Shown in pieces: positions 42,950 through 52,258 of a DNA stretch of 64,000 nt (positions within the stretch are counted from its first letter, which is position 1; every line of letters begins with the position of its first letter). A program made the position numbers and the translations under genes. Source of the stretch: Alphaproteobacteria bacterium (GTDB taxonomy: Bacteria > Pseudomonadota > Alphaproteobacteria > Micavibrionales > Micavibrionaceae); contig JAJRYK010000030.1 of NCBI GenBank assembly GCA_024275825.1, forward strand, positions 1 through 64,000, given 5' to 3'. Under the pieces are notes generated by a model. That model was not told the DNA's origin, ran no database searches, and saw only the letters and a program-made list of their open reading frames with translations.

Positions 42950-44602
42950 TTATTCTGTTTTAGTGTCGGGTGTATCAGCCGCTTGCGCGTCTTCTGCTCC
43001 GTCTTCCGGTGTTGTTTCGGTTGTCTCTTCAGTCGCAGCTTCTGGTGCTTCACCAGCCTCTGTTTCACCGTCAGCTTCTGCTTCTGCCGCAGCCGCAGCG
43101 GCAGCGGCATCTTCTTCCGCAAACCAGTGCGCGCGCGCATCCATGATCACCTTATTGGCTTCGGTGAAGGTCATCTGTCCTTCGCCAAGCATGTCAATCA
43201 GCTCGTCACCGGCAAGGTCGGCCAGATCATCAAGCGTTTTAACGCCTTTCTCACCCACCGATAAAGTATGAGCAGGAGAGAGGCTTTCGAAGCTTGTGAG
43301 GTCTTCAGCCAAGCCAAGCTCTGCTTGCTTCTCAGCAAGCTCAGTGGCCTTGGCGTTCAAAAAGGCAATTGCCCGGTTTTGAAGCTCTTGTGAAAGCTCA
43401 TCTTCAAAGCCTTCAATTTGACTGAGTTCTTCAATTGGTGTTTCTGCGATTTCTTCAATGCGTGTAAAGCCCTCAACGACCAGCAAATGTGCCATCACAT
43501 CATCAATATCCAGTGCGCCGATAAACAGCTCGGAGCGAATTTTGAACTCTTCCGCGCGGCGCTCTGATTCTTCGGCTTCGGTCATGATGTCGATGTCCCA
43601 GCCGGTCAGGATAGAGGCGAGGCGTACGTTTTGACCACGGCGACCAATTGCCAGGCTCAGCTGATCATCAGGCACAACCACATCCATGCGCTTGGCGTCT
43701 TCGTCCAGAACAACCTTTTCAACAGCCGCAGGCTGAAGGGCGCTAACAACAAAGGCCGCGATGTCTTCTGACCATGGAACAATATCAATTTTCTCACCGC
43801 CAAGCTCGTTCACAACGGCCTGAACACGGCTTCCGCGCATACCAACGCACGCACCAACTGGGTCGATAGAGCTGTCTTTGGATATAACGGCGATCTTCGC
43901 GCGGCTACCGGCATCGCGGGCCACAGCCTTGATCTCGATAATGCCATCATAGATTTCAGGCACTTCCTGTGTGAACAGTTTTGCCATGAATTCGGGGTGT
44001 GAGCGCGAGAGGAAAATCTGCGGTCCGCGTAGTTCCTCACGTACTTCGTAGATAATGGCGCGAACGCGGTCGCCGTTCTTCAAATGCTCGCGCGGCAAAC
44101 TCTCGTCGCGGCGGAGCAGGCCTTCGGCGCGGCCTTGAATATCGATCGTGGAGTTGCCGTATTCAACACGCTTAACAGCGCCATTGATGACTTCGCCAAC
44201 GCGGTCTTTAAATTCTTCGTACTGACGCGCGCGCTCGGCTTCACGGACTTTTTGTGTGAGCACTTGTTTCGCAGTTTGCGCGGCGATGCGGCCGAAATCG
44301 AGCGGCGGTAGATCATCAATCAAAAATTCACCAACGGCGGCGTCTGGCTTGATGCGCTTGGCTTGATCAATGGTCAGCTGCGCCACTTCATTTTCAATCT
44401 CTGCTTCATTGTCCAGAACTTCGCGGTAGCGCTTCAGTTCAATAATACCATTGCCACGGTTGATTTCTGCGCGGATATCCTGGTCATGACCGTATTTAGA
44501 GCGCCCAGCCTTCTGGATCGCTTCTTCCATCGCGCTGATGACGATCTCTGGATCGATATTTTTCTCGCGCGCTACGTTTTCAGCAACTTGTAGTAATTCC
44601 AT
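42950..44602 (-). CDS. nusA: transcription termination/antitermination factor NusA
   Basis: NusA binds RNA polymerase and acts in pausing, termination and rrn antitermination. The 550-residue product starts MELLQVAENVAREKNIDPEI, has S1 and two KH domains (SIDPVGACVGMRGSRVQAVV and DDQLSLAIGRRGQNVRLASI) and two C-terminal acidic helix-hairpin repeats, ending in an alanine/glutamate/threonine-rich tail. GAGGAG precedes the start. YlxR, often between nusA and infB, is absent. Confidence 0.97.
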   Translation of the reverse strand: MELLQVAENVAREKNIDPEIVISAMEEAIQKAGRSKYGHDQDIRAEINRGNGIIELKRYREVLDNEAEIENEVAQLTIDQAKRIKPDAAVGEFLIDDLPPLDFGRIAAQTAKQVLTQKVREAERARQYEEFKDRVGEVINGAVKRVEYGNSTIDIQGRAEGLLRRDESLPREHLKNGDRVRAIIYEVREELRGPQIFLSRSHPEFMAKLFTQEVPEIYDGIIEIKAVARDAGSRAKIAVISKDSSIDPVGACVGMRGSRVQAVVNELGGEKIDIVPWSEDIAAFVVSALQPAAVEKVVLDEDAKRMDVVVPDDQLSLAIGRRGQNVRLASILTGWDIDIMTEAEESERRAEEFKIRSELFIGALDIDDVMAHLLVVEGFTRIEEIAETPIEELSQIEGFEDELSQELQNRAIAFLNAKATELAEKQAELGLAEDLTSFESLSPAHTLSVGEKGVKTLDDLADLAGDELIDMLGEGQMTFTEANKVIMDARAHWFAEEDAAAAAAAAEAEADGETEAGEAPEAATEETTETTPEDGAEDAQAADTPDTKTE

Positions 44603-44670
44603 TTTGTGTTTCTCCTCTTAGAAATGGATAGTATGTTCTTAATTATGCTCTTCGTCTTATGCTCTTTGTC

Positions 44671-45168
44671 TTATTTTGTGGCTGTCGCCTTAATCAGTTC
44701 ATCGGTCAATACCAGTTTGGCCTTTGCCAGTGAATCAAAGGCAATCACAATATCGCCCTGATTTGTATTCAAAAGAATATCGTTGTCCTTAATGCCATTC
44801 AGGCGGCCGCGGAAACGTTTTTGACCATTTTCGTCTGGCATGTCCATTTCAACTTTGGCTTCGTGCCCGCTATAGGTCTCAAAATCTTTCAAACGCGTCA
44901 GTGGACGATCAATGCCCGGCGAGCTGACCTCTAGCCTGTACGCGCCGTTAATCGGGTCTTCGACGTCCAGTGTGGCGGACAGTGCGCGGCTGAGTTTCGC
45001 ACAATCATCAACGCCTAAGCGGCCTGTGGCCGGGTCTTCCGCCATGATCTGCAGGTTTTGCATTTCGGCTTCGGTTCCAATTTTCACGTAAACCATCTCC
45101 AGCCCAAGATCTTGCGCGACCGGGACAGCGATGTCAAAAATTTTGCGCTCAAGCGGGTTTAGTCTCAT
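44671..45168 (-). CDS. rimP: ribosome maturation factor RimP
   Basis: RimP assists 30S assembly. The 165-residue product has the family start IFDIAVPVAQDLGLEMVYV, the DDCAKLSRALSATLDVEDPI motif and the YRLEVSSPGIDRPLTRLKDF signature, then an SH3-like C-terminal domain. It is the first gene of the rimP-nusA-infB-rbfA-truB-rpsO unit and follows the trmB terminator, so it probably has its own promoter in the 101-bp gap. Confidence 0.96.
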   Translation of the reverse strand: MRLNPLERKIFDIAVPVAQDLGLEMVYVKIGTEAEMQNLQIMAEDPATGRLGVDDCAKLSRALSATLDVEDPINGAYRLEVSSPGIDRPLTRLKDFETYSGHEAKVEMDMPDENGQKRFRGRLNGIKDNDILLNTNQGDIVIAFDSLAKAKLVLTDELIKATATK

Positions 45169-45203
45169 CGTCTATTTTCAATCCTTTGTCCTGAATTTCG
45201 CAT

Positions 45204-45235
45204 TAAAAAAGGCGGGCCTTTTTATGAGCCCACCC
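45204..45235 (-). terminator. intrinsic terminator of trmB
   Basis: On the minus strand GGTGGGC pairs with GCCCGCC (one G-U pair) across a 10-nt loop and is followed by TTTTTT. It lies between the trmB stop and the rimP start and would separate the metK-trmB transcript from the rimP operon. Confidence 0.75.
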
Positions 45236-45269
45236 GTTTATCACTTCAGGTTTTGTAAGGTTTATATGC

Positions 45270-45992
45270 CTATTTTTTGCGATTTGCAAGAATTTTCTCA
45301 AAAATCAAATAGCACATGCGATCAGCGCCTTTGGCACCTTTTGTCTCATATGTCGTGGTGATCCAGTTTTTTGGTGGGGTTTTCCAATCATTGGCGCTGC
45401 CCGCTGTCCATGTGAAGGCCGGGTGATTGATCGTATGGGTAAGCATCCATTCGGCTAGATAGGGTACATCAGTGCTGAGAACCATCTGCGCGCCGGGTTT
45501 AAGGACGCGCGCGAAGTGACCCAGATTATTTGGGTTAACGATGCGGCGCTTGTGATGGCGCGTTTTATGCCAGGGATCGGGGTTGAGAATGTATAGACGC
45601 TCCAGACTTTCATCAGATAAAGAGCGAACGACCTGCATCGCATCATCCATATAGACACGGACGCGGCCCTCATCAGTCTTATCTAAAGATTTGAGGAAAG
45701 AGGCCATACCATTCACGAAAGGCTCTACGCCGATGAAGGCTGTGTCAGGGTTTTGATTCATGATGCCTTTGAGGTGTATGCCATCGCCAAAACCAATTTC
45801 CATCCAGATATTGTTTGGGGTATCTGCAAAGAGAGAGGAGGGTACTAACGCAGCCGCATTCTCAAGAGTGCTTTCGGGAATGTCTAGGGCGGGCAGCAAG
45901 GTTTTTAGCGCATCTTTTTGCGCTTTTCTCAGCGGGCGACCGGTCCGCCGTCCGTAGAACTGTTTTTGTTTAATATTTTTTTCTTTTGTCAT
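45270..45992 (-). CDS. trmB: tRNA (guanine-N7-)-methyltransferase
   Basis: TrmB methylates G46 in the variable loop. The SAM-binding motif is WMEIGFGDGIHLKGIMNQNP, with FIGVEPFVNGMASFLKSL, the LYILNPDPWHKTRHHKRRIV motif and the STDVPYLAEWML segment. The N-terminus YGRRTGRPLRKAQ is the usual one. Length is 240 residues. A class 3 hairpin ends at its ribosome-binding region. Confidence 0.95.
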   Translation of the reverse strand: MTKEKNIKQKQFYGRRTGRPLRKAQKDALKTLLPALDIPESTLENAAALVPSSLFADTPNNIWMEIGFGDGIHLKGIMNQNPDTAFIGVEPFVNGMASFLKSLDKTDEGRVRVYMDDAMQVVRSLSDESLERLYILNPDPWHKTRHHKRRIVNPNNLGHFARVLKPGAQMVLSTDVPYLAEWMLTHTINHPAFTWTAGSANDWKTPPKNWITTTYETKGAKGADRMCYLIFEKILANRKK

Positions 45993-46000
45993 TTCCGAGG

Positions 46001-46118
46001 TCCTGCTTTTTGCAGGACATTAACGTCGGGAATCCACAAGGTCAACGTGCTTTGCACGTTGTCTTTTTCTGGATCCCCGCAGTTTAAGCAGCGCGTGTGC
46101 GCTGCCGCGGGGATGACG
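46001..46118. repeat. class 3 hairpin cluster between metK and trmB
   Basis: TCCTGC-TTTT-GCAGGA is followed by CAACGTGCTTTGCACGTTG and then GGATCCCCGC...GCGGGGATGACG enclosing GCAGCGCGTGTGCGCTGC. It fills the 137-bp gap and reaches the trmB start region. Confidence 0.75.
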
Positions 46119-46129
46119 GTAAGAGGCAA

Positions 46130-47371
46130 TCAGCCAAGCAGCTTGCGTAGATCATCGACGATATCGGTTTTCTCCCACGAAAATCCGCCATCTTCTGTCG
46201 GTGTGCGCCCAAAATGGCCGTATGCTGCGGTGCGCGCGTAGATTGGGCAACTAAGCTGCAGATGCTCTCGAATGCCGCGCGGGCTTAAATCTACCAGCTT
46301 TTGCAGCGCTTCGACAATCACATGCTCTGGCGCTGTGCCGGTGCCGTGGGTATTGAGGTAGACAGAGAGCGGTTTTGACACGCCGATCGCGTAGGAAAGC
46401 TGTACAGTGCAGCCGCTTGCATATCCCGCCGCGACAACATTTTTGGCCAAATAGCGCGCAACATAGGCCGCAGAGCGGTCAACCTTTGTCGGATCTTTCC
46501 CGGAAAATGCGCCGCCGCCATGGGGCGCAGAACCGCCATAGGTATCAACGATAATTTTACGTCCCGTCAGGCCAGCATCACCAACCGGGCCACCAATCAC
46601 AAAGCGGCCAGTGGGGTTGACGTAGAATTCGTCTTCCGGCGGCATCCAGCCTTCTGGCAGAATGCTTTGCACGATTGGGCGCACCATCTCTTTGATGTCT
46701 TCCTGGCTCAAACCCTCGGCATGCTGCGTTGATACAACGACAGAGGTTGCGCGGACAGGCTTGTCATCACGATATTCCAGTGTGACTTGAGATTTTGAAT
46801 CAGGCTCGATTTTGCCTTTAAGATCGCCAGTCTTGCGCGCCTTTGCAAGCGCTTGGAGGATTTTGTGTGAATAGTGAATGGCCGCAGGCATCAGGCATTC
46901 CGTCTCGCGCGTGGCGTAACCGAACATAATGCCCTGATCGCCAGCGCCTTCGTTTGTGTCAACGCCTGTGCCCTCATCAACGCCCTGTGCGATATCGACG
47001 GATTGCTTATGTAGCTTCACATCAATGTTTACAGTTTCGTGGTGAAAGCCTTCTTGTTCGTAGCCGATGTCTTTGATGGCTTCGCGCACGGCCTGATCGA
47101 TTATTTCCGGGGTCACGCTGTCTGGTCCGCGGGTTTCGCCGGCAATAACGACAGTGTCTGTGGTCACAAGTGTTTCTGCAGCAACGCGAGAAAGTGGATC
47201 AGCATCTAAATACAGATCTAGGATAGTATCGGAAATACGATCGCATATTTTATCGGGGTGGCCTTCAGAGACAGATTCGCTCGTGAATAAATAATTTTTA
47301 AGGCTGCTGGCTTTGTCGCCGTCATTATGAACCATATCTTTGACTGGCGCCGCTGTTTCTGCGAGAGACAT
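46130..47371 (-). CDS. metK: S-adenosylmethionine synthetase
   Basis: MetK makes SAM from methionine and ATP. The signature [20 protein letters not shown] is near residue 28, [20 protein letters not shown] near residue 142, and [19 protein letters not shown] near residue 276. The length of 413 residues includes an extra N-terminal stretch of about 25 residues before the domain. It is downstream of the XRE regulator gene, an arrangement conserved in Alphaproteobacteria. Confidence 0.97.
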   Translation of the reverse strand: MSLAETAAPVKDMVHNDGDKASSLKNYLFTSESVSEGHPDKICDRISDTILDLYLDADPLSRVAAETLVTTDTVVIAGETRGPDSVTPEIIDQAVREAIKDIGYEQEGFHHETVNIDVKLHKQSVDIAQGVDEGTGVDTNEGAGDQGIMFGYATRETECLMPAAIHYSHKILQALAKARKTGDLKGKIEPDSKSQVTLEYRDDKPVRATSVVVSTQHAEGLSQEDIKEMVRPIVQSILPEGWMPPEDEFYVNPTGRFVIGGPVGDAGLTGRKIIVDTYGGSAPHGGGAFSGKDPTKVDRSAAYVARYLAKNVVAAGYASGCTVQLSYAIGVSKPLSVYLNTHGTGTAPEHVIVEALQKLVDLSPRGIREHLQLSCPIYARTAAYGHFGRTPTEDGGFSWEKTDIVDDLRKLLG

Positions 47372-47475
47372 ACTTAACTTTCCACTTTCTGATTAATCGA
47401 CAATTCATGTTTCAGAAATCGAGAGTAATCAGACTATAGAACAGTTTCAAGGGGAATATGGGCCGGTGTCACGTT

Positions 47476-47910
47476 TTATTTTGTCCGCTCAGCCATTGAT
47501 TTAATGAACTTCATGATGTCTTTGCGCATCTCTGGGTCTTTGATGGCGTAGTAGGTGCGCACAAGGTCGAGCGTTTCCTTGCTTTGCATCACATCATCGT
47601 TTTTGAAGCCTTCTTGCTTGTTGTCTGATAGTCCATATTGAGCTTGAGATGTACCGTTCGTACTTTTTAAGCCTTCGTAGAAATAGGTGACAGGCACTTC
47701 TAATATTCTGCTTAGCTCGTAGAGGCGCCCAGCACTTACGCGGTTCATGCCGCGTTCGTATTTTTGAATCTGCTGAAAGGTCAGCCCAATAGCCTCGGCT
47801 AGCTTTTCCTGACTAAGCCCCAATAGAGAACGCTTAATTTTAAGGCGTTTGCCGACATGGACGTCAACAAAATCCGGGGTGCCTTTAGTTTTTCTTTTTT
47901 GTGCAGCCAT
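47476..47910 (-). CDS. XRE-family transcriptional regulator
   Basis: The 144-residue product has a helix-turn-helix at residues 22-75 (KRLKIKRSLLGLSQEKLAEA then IGLTFQQIQKYERGMNRVSA) and a C-terminal helical region (ETLDLVRTYYAIKDPEMRKD). This regulator type sits between lnt and metK in many Alphaproteobacteria. A good AAAGGAACG Shine-Dalgarno is present. A 13-nt inverted repeat about 70 nt upstream is a candidate autoregulatory site. Confidence 0.88.
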   Translation of the reverse strand: MAAQKRKTKGTPDFVDVHVGKRLKIKRSLLGLSQEKLAEAIGLTFQQIQKYERGMNRVSAGRLYELSRILEVPVTYFYEGLKSTNGTSQAQYGLSDNKQEGFKNDDVMQSKETLDLVRTYYAIKDPEMRKDIMKFIKSMAERTK

Positions 47911-47977
47911 AACGTTCCTTTTACTGGCTCATACATTTTATCTTGCCCCCACAAGATAATACCCATGATTCTTTAGT

Positions 47978-48013
47978 GGATATCCTTAGTTGGTAGCATT
48001 ATCCACTAAGAAT
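47978..48013. promoter_or_regulatory. candidate operator of the XRE regulator
   Basis: ATTCTTTAGTGGAT (47978-47991) and ATCCACTAAGAAT (48001-48013) form a near-perfect inverted repeat with a 9-nt spacer containing another CTTAGT. It lies 68-103 nt upstream of the regulator start, in the promoter region. Confidence 0.5.
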
Positions 48014-48062
48014 ACACAAGCATGCAACTAACCTGAAGTATACTCTATCCCGAAGAGTGCAA

Positions 48063-49622
48063 TTATTGGTATTTTTTAGCGGGTTTTAAAAGCATTGCAA
48101 GAAGAAAAAACCCTATCATGAGCAAAGTAAAGCTCGCATTTTCAAAAAGGGTTGGTTTTTTGAAAACCCTGTGAGGTTTGGGCAGGGGGGATGTTCTTGC
48201 GCTTTCTTCAAATAAGGAGGTGTGCTGCACGATACGGCCCAGAGGATCAATAACAGCAGAGATGCCGGTATTGGCTGCGCGTATAAGCGGTGTGCCAGTT
48301 TCAATAGCGCGAAATTTTGCCTGCGTCAGGTGTTGGTGCGGTCCGGCGCTAAATCCGTACCAGGCGTCGTTGGTCACGTTTACAATGAAGTCAGGCGCAT
48401 TTCCTGTGTGCGATAAGCGCGGGAAGATCACTTCATAGCAAATGAGAGGAAGATAGCGAAGGCCTTGAGCGGCGCGTACGGGCTCTGGTTCCGCCCCCCC
48501 CTGAAAGCCCGAAAAGTTAGTGACGGGCGCGAGGGGAATAAATTTTTGGAAGGGAATATATTCACCAAAGGGCACAAGGTGATGTTTGTTGTAGGTGTTT
48601 TGAATATCGCCATTTTTATTAATATTGAGCAGAGAATTAAAATATTGTCCATTTTCTTTACGCAGCGCTCCGGTCAATAAGTGCGTTTCGCCCCCGTATG
48701 ATTGCAGCGCTTGTGACAAAATGCTCATCGATGTTTTGTCTTGCAGATAGTGATAGCTCAGCGCTGTTTCCGGCCAGATGATATAGGTGGTTTTGTCGTC
48801 TTGTGTGTTTTCAGGGTAAGCGTTTTCAGGATAAGACAGGCGAATGAGCGAGAAGAAATGCTCGCTCATCTTGCTGGGGTTCCATTTATCGGCCTGGTTT
48901 ATGTTGGGCTGTACGAGACGGATTTGCACGTCCTCATGGTAGGTTGTCGGCGTGCTGTTTAGGCGCCAAGCCCCAAACCCATATGATAAAGCGAGGGTGA
49001 GGACACTGATCGAAAGGATGATCACTCTTTCTTTTTTTGACGGCGCTTTTAAAAGCACGAACCCGGCGCTTGCGGCCCAGAAAATTGTTAGCGCTGTAAG
49101 ATGGTAAATATTCCCAAGTGCTGCGACTTGCGCAATTTCTAATGTGTCCCCCCATGTATAACCAAATAAATTCCAGGGAAATCCGGTAAATATATGCCCG
49201 CGCAGCCATTCGCTTGTGCTGAGCAGGGCAACAAAGCCAAAGAACCCGCCGAGCGATTTAAGATCAAATAATCTTTTGCTGGCCCAGCATGCGGCGGCCG
49301 TGAAGGGCGCGAGGATCAGGGGCAGGCCGCAAATCGCCAGTGGCAGCGCCCACTTGTAAGGATTGCCCTCCACCAATAACGCATTCCCAACCCAGCTAAG
49401 GCTCAGCAAGAAATAGCCAAAGGCAAATATGAATCCATAGAGAAAGGCTACCTTGCTCGAAGCGGCTGAAGAGATAGCCATATATAAAAGGCTAAGGCCC
49501 ACAAATAAAACAGGCCAAAATAATGTGGGCGCCATGGCGAATGAGCTTAAGGCTCCCGCTGCGAAACATAGTGCGGAAAGCTTTATTAGTGTTGAAGGAA
49601 TGAATGTTTTTGAGAGTTTCAT
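48063..49622 (-). CDS. lnt: apolipoprotein N-acyltransferase
   Basis: Lnt adds the third acyl chain to lipoproteins in the inner membrane. About six N-terminal helices are followed by a nitrilase domain with the triad: Glu in TTYIIWPETALSYHY, Lys in YNKHHLVPFGEYIPF and Cys in LPLICYEVIFPRLSH. A last helix is at the C-terminus (LLMIGFFLLAMLL). Length is 519 residues. It follows corC in the same direction, separated by a class 2 repeat. Confidence 0.95.
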   Translation of the reverse strand: MKLSKTFIPSTLIKLSALCFAAGALSSFAMAPTLFWPVLFVGLSLLYMAISSAASSKVAFLYGFIFAFGYFLLSLSWVGNALLVEGNPYKWALPLAICGLPLILAPFTAAACWASKRLFDLKSLGGFFGFVALLSTSEWLRGHIFTGFPWNLFGYTWGDTLEIAQVAALGNIYHLTALTIFWAASAGFVLLKAPSKKERVIILSISVLTLALSYGFGAWRLNSTPTTYHEDVQIRLVQPNINQADKWNPSKMSEHFFSLIRLSYPENAYPENTQDDKTTYIIWPETALSYHYLQDKTSMSILSQALQSYGGETHLLTGALRKENGQYFNSLLNINKNGDIQNTYNKHHLVPFGEYIPFQKFIPLAPVTNFSGFQGGAEPEPVRAAQGLRYLPLICYEVIFPRLSHTGNAPDFIVNVTNDAWYGFSAGPHQHLTQAKFRAIETGTPLIRAANTGISAVIDPLGRIVQHTSLFEESARTSPLPKPHRVFKKPTLFENASFTLLMIGFFLLAMLLKPAKKYQ

Positions 49623-49640
49623 TATAGTTTTTTCTGTATG

Positions 49641-49741
49641 TCTTCCTCCCCCTTAGGGAGAGGGTTAAGGTGGGGGGTGACGGTGTTTGATTAGTTTACT
49701 GTCCGTAAACCCTCCCTGACCCCTCCCTCAGGGAGGGGGGG
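49641..49741 (+). repeat. GC-rich interspersed repeat, class 2, copy 4
   Basis: CTTCCTCCCCCTTAGGGAGA is followed by GGGTTAAGGTGGGGGGTGAC, GGTGTTTGATTAGTTTACTG and a closing CCTCCCTCAGGGAGGG. It fills the gap between corC and lnt. Confidence 0.85.
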
Positions 49742-49753
49742 TGCTTTTAATGT

Positions 49754-50722
49754 TTACTCGGCGCTTTGTGGCATTTGTGAAATTTTGAGGCGATTAACGC
49801 GGCGCGGATCAGCATCTAAAACTTCAAATCGCAAGCCAGCTTTGTGCATCAAAATCTCACCGCGCGCCGGCACGCGTCCGGCAATATCACAAACAATGCC
49901 GCCCAGTGTGTCGCTATCTTGGCGTTCTTCATCGCTGAAAAATCGACCGAAGCGCTCTTCAAAATCGTCAATATCGACCCGGCCATCGGCCAATATAGAG
50001 CCATCTTCGTTCACGACAATCTCGTGATCTTCGTCCGTATCATGCTCATCATCAATTTCACCGATGATCGACTCGATAACATCACCGATTGTCACTAGCC
50101 CATCAATGCCGCCATATTCATCTACCACCATCACCATGTGACGACGGCTCTGGCGCATTTTGATCACCAGATCGAGAATGGATAGAGAGGGGGAAACAAT
50201 CGGGATATCGGTCAGCATTTCGCCAATGACGATATCTTCATTTTTCGCCAGCGCTGCCATGATATCCTTGATATGGATTGTACCAACAACGTCATCCAAA
50301 TTGTCTTTGAAGACAGGAATGCGGCTAAATTGCTTTTCGGCGAGCAGGGCAAAAAGCTCTTCTCGTTTTGTGCCGAGCTCAAGCGCAATAATATCTGCGC
50401 GCGGGACCATCACATCGAGCACTGTGATGTGTTGCAGGCTTAGAATGTTAGACAGAATTGCGCGCTCTTCAGCTGAGATCGTTGGTACGTCTTCATAGCT
50501 TTGCGGCTCTTCAATATATTCCTCAATGGCTTCGCGCAGGGTCGTGTCCGGTTTGGGCGCAAACATGTTTTTAACCCAGCCGACAAGGCCGCCCTTAGCA
50601 CCATTGGGCGGTTGTCCATTTGTGTTTTGTTGAGAGTGCGTGGGGGCGGAACCAAGAATTGAGGGCTCCGCGCTCATACTCGAAGGCTCTTCCGGGGCGG
50701 AGGGCACGGGGTCTTTCGTCAT
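49754..50722 (-). CDS. corC: CorC/HlyC-family protein with paired CBS domains
   Basis: The 322-residue product has a CBS pair (first from MVPRADIIALELGTKREELF, second around RQSRRHMVMVVDEYGGIDGL near residue 195) and a C-terminal CorC domain (LADGRVDIDDFEERFGRFF then GRVPARGEILMHKAGLRFEV). The disordered N-terminus precedes EEYIEEPQSYEDVPTIS. Members are linked to Mg2+/Co2+ efflux. No membrane helix is present, as in short CorC forms. It follows ybeY in the conserved order. Confidence 0.93.
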   Translation of the reverse strand: MTKDPVPSAPEEPSSMSAEPSILGSAPTHSQQNTNGQPPNGAKGGLVGWVKNMFAPKPDTTLREAIEEYIEEPQSYEDVPTISAEERAILSNILSLQHITVLDVMVPRADIIALELGTKREELFALLAEKQFSRIPVFKDNLDDVVGTIHIKDIMAALAKNEDIVIGEMLTDIPIVSPSLSILDLVIKMRQSRRHMVMVVDEYGGIDGLVTIGDVIESIIGEIDDEHDTDEDHEIVVNEDGSILADGRVDIDDFEERFGRFFSDEERQDSDTLGGIVCDIAGRVPARGEILMHKAGLRFEVLDADPRRVNRLKISQMPQSAE

Positions 50723-50778
50723 TTTATATCATCATCACTTATAGTTAATTTTATATCTAAAATGTATCACACAAAAGC

Positions 50779-51213
50779 CTATGTTTCATAAGGGTTTTTT
50801 ATACCCAAATTCGATAAAACTGCAATTTCTAACGCTTCCATCGTTTCGGCTTCGCCGTCCTCTTCATGATCATGCCCAATTAAATGCAAAATGCCGTGAA
50901 CAATTAAATGCGTGACATGGTCTTTTAATGATTTGTTTTGCGCCTCGGCTTCGGCCGCCACAGTTTCATAGGCGAGAATAACATCACCGAGCAATCCGGG
51001 GTCATCCTGCGGGAAGGACAGCACATTCGTGGGTTTATCTTTATCACGGTATTGTTTGTTCAGCGCTTGAATAAAGGCATCATCCGCCAGTACAATGCTC
51101 AGCTCGCCCGCCGCGTCAGAGGCCGTCAACGTAGCTTGCGCTGCGGTTTTAATCAGCGCGTCTATGCTGGGCCAGAGATCGGATTGATGGGCGATGTCAA
51201 TATCGGGTGTCAT
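50779..51213 (-). CDS. ybeY: endoribonuclease YbeY, 16S rRNA maturation
   Basis: YbeY is a zinc RNase needed for 16S 3'-end processing and ribosome quality control. The zinc motif is HLIVHGILHLIGHDHEED near residue 111. The NKQYRDKDKPTNVLSFPQDD and GDVILAYETV motifs precede it. The ATG at 51213 gives a 144-residue protein; a longer frame upstream overlaps phoH and is not YbeY-like. The start lies 17 nt inside phoH, so translation is coupled. Confidence 0.95.
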   Translation of the reverse strand: MTPDIDIAHQSDLWPSIDALIKTAAQATLTASDAAGELSIVLADDAFIQALNKQYRDKDKPTNVLSFPQDDPGLLGDVILAYETVAAEAEAQNKSLKDHVTHLIVHGILHLIGHDHEEDGEAETMEALEIAVLSNLGIKNPYET

Positions 51214-52177
51214 TGTCTCCGCTATTCTTATCATAGGCATGCACAATTTTACTGACCAGCGGGTGGCGAATAACATCTTCTTTGGCGAAGCGGTTAAAAT
51301 AGATCCCTTCCACGCCCTCCAGAATTTCAGTGGCATCGCGCAGGCCGGATTTCTCATGCTTGGGCAGGTCGGTCTGGCTGATGTCGCCTGTGATCACCAT
51401 GCGAGAGGCCTCGCCCATGCGGGTCAGGAACATCTTCATTTGCGTGCTGGTTGTGTTTTGCGCTTCATCAAGAATGACGAACGCGTTGCTTAAGGTCCGG
51501 CCGCGCATGAAGGCGAGCGGCGCGACTTCGATCTCGCCGCTGTCCATTTTCTTCATCATCTCGTCCCACGGCATCATGTCATGCAGCGCGTCATAGATGG
51601 GGCGCAGATAGGGATCAATCTTGTCTTTCAGATCACCGGGCAGAAAACCGAGCCGCTCGCCCGCTTCCAACGCCGGGCGTGTGAAGATCAAGCGCTCGAC
51701 TTTACCAGAGAGATACATGGACACCCCGGCGGCAACTGCCAGATACGTCTTTCCGGTCCCCGCAGGGCCAAGGCCAAAGACCATTTCATTATCCATGATC
51801 GCCTGTAAATACTTAGCCTGATTGGGCGAGCGGGGGTGAATGCTCTTCTTTTTGGTTTCAATGGTGATATCTTGCTTTTTCATCTTCTTTTTCGCGTTGG
51901 TCGAGCGGTTCTTTTTATCCTGAATAAAGCGCAGCGCCGCGTCAATCTCTGCGATATCGACATGCTCGTTATTTTTCAGCCTGTCCCACAGAAACTTTAA
52001 CACAGTTTCCGCCTTTTGAATGCCCGCCGGAGAGCCGTTCAAGGTCAATTCATTACCCCGATCCGCGATCGTGATGTCTAGTTTGTCTTCAATATGATGG
52101 AGATGGGCATTATGCGCACCAAAAAGCAGAGGGATTAGGCTATTGTCGTCAAACGATAAAATTTGTTTTTGTGCCAA
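51197..52177 (-). CDS. phoH: PhoH-like ATPase (PhoH/YbeZ)
   Basis: The 326-residue product has the P-loop FGLGPAGTGKTYLAVAAGVS, then TRPALEAGERLGFLPGDLKD and FVILDEAQNTTSTQMKMFLT (Walker B) and MVITGDISQTDLPK. An N-terminal KH-like region precedes it. PhoH works with YbeY in RNA metabolism. The start is TTG at 52177: the family N-terminus (QILSFDDNSLIPLLFGAHNA) leaves no later option, and AAAAGGG lies upstream. Confidence 0.93.
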   Translation of the reverse strand: MAQKQILSFDDNSLIPLLFGAHNAHLHHIEDKLDITIADRGNELTLNGSPAGIQKAETVLKFLWDRLKNNEHVDIAEIDAALRFIQDKKNRSTNAKKKMKKQDITIETKKKSIHPRSPNQAKYLQAIMDNEMVFGLGPAGTGKTYLAVAAGVSMYLSGKVERLIFTRPALEAGERLGFLPGDLKDKIDPYLRPIYDALHDMMPWDEMMKKMDSGEIEVAPLAFMRGRTLSNAFVILDEAQNTTSTQMKMFLTRMGEASRMVITGDISQTDLPKHEKSGLRDATEILEGVEGIYFNRFAKEDVIRHPLVSKIVHAYDKNSGDNDTRY

Positions 52178-52258
52178 ATTTTTGGTGCCCTTTTGTAGTT
52201 AATTCTATAGTTTTACTATACGCTAAAATACTGAAGAAAAGGATAAAATTATGATGGT

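Noticed and set aside
47372-47475. SAM- or SAH-binding riboswitch upstream of metK
   Set aside because: Only 104 nt lie between the XRE gene and metK; I could not find a convincing pseudoknot or known consensus, so no call is made.
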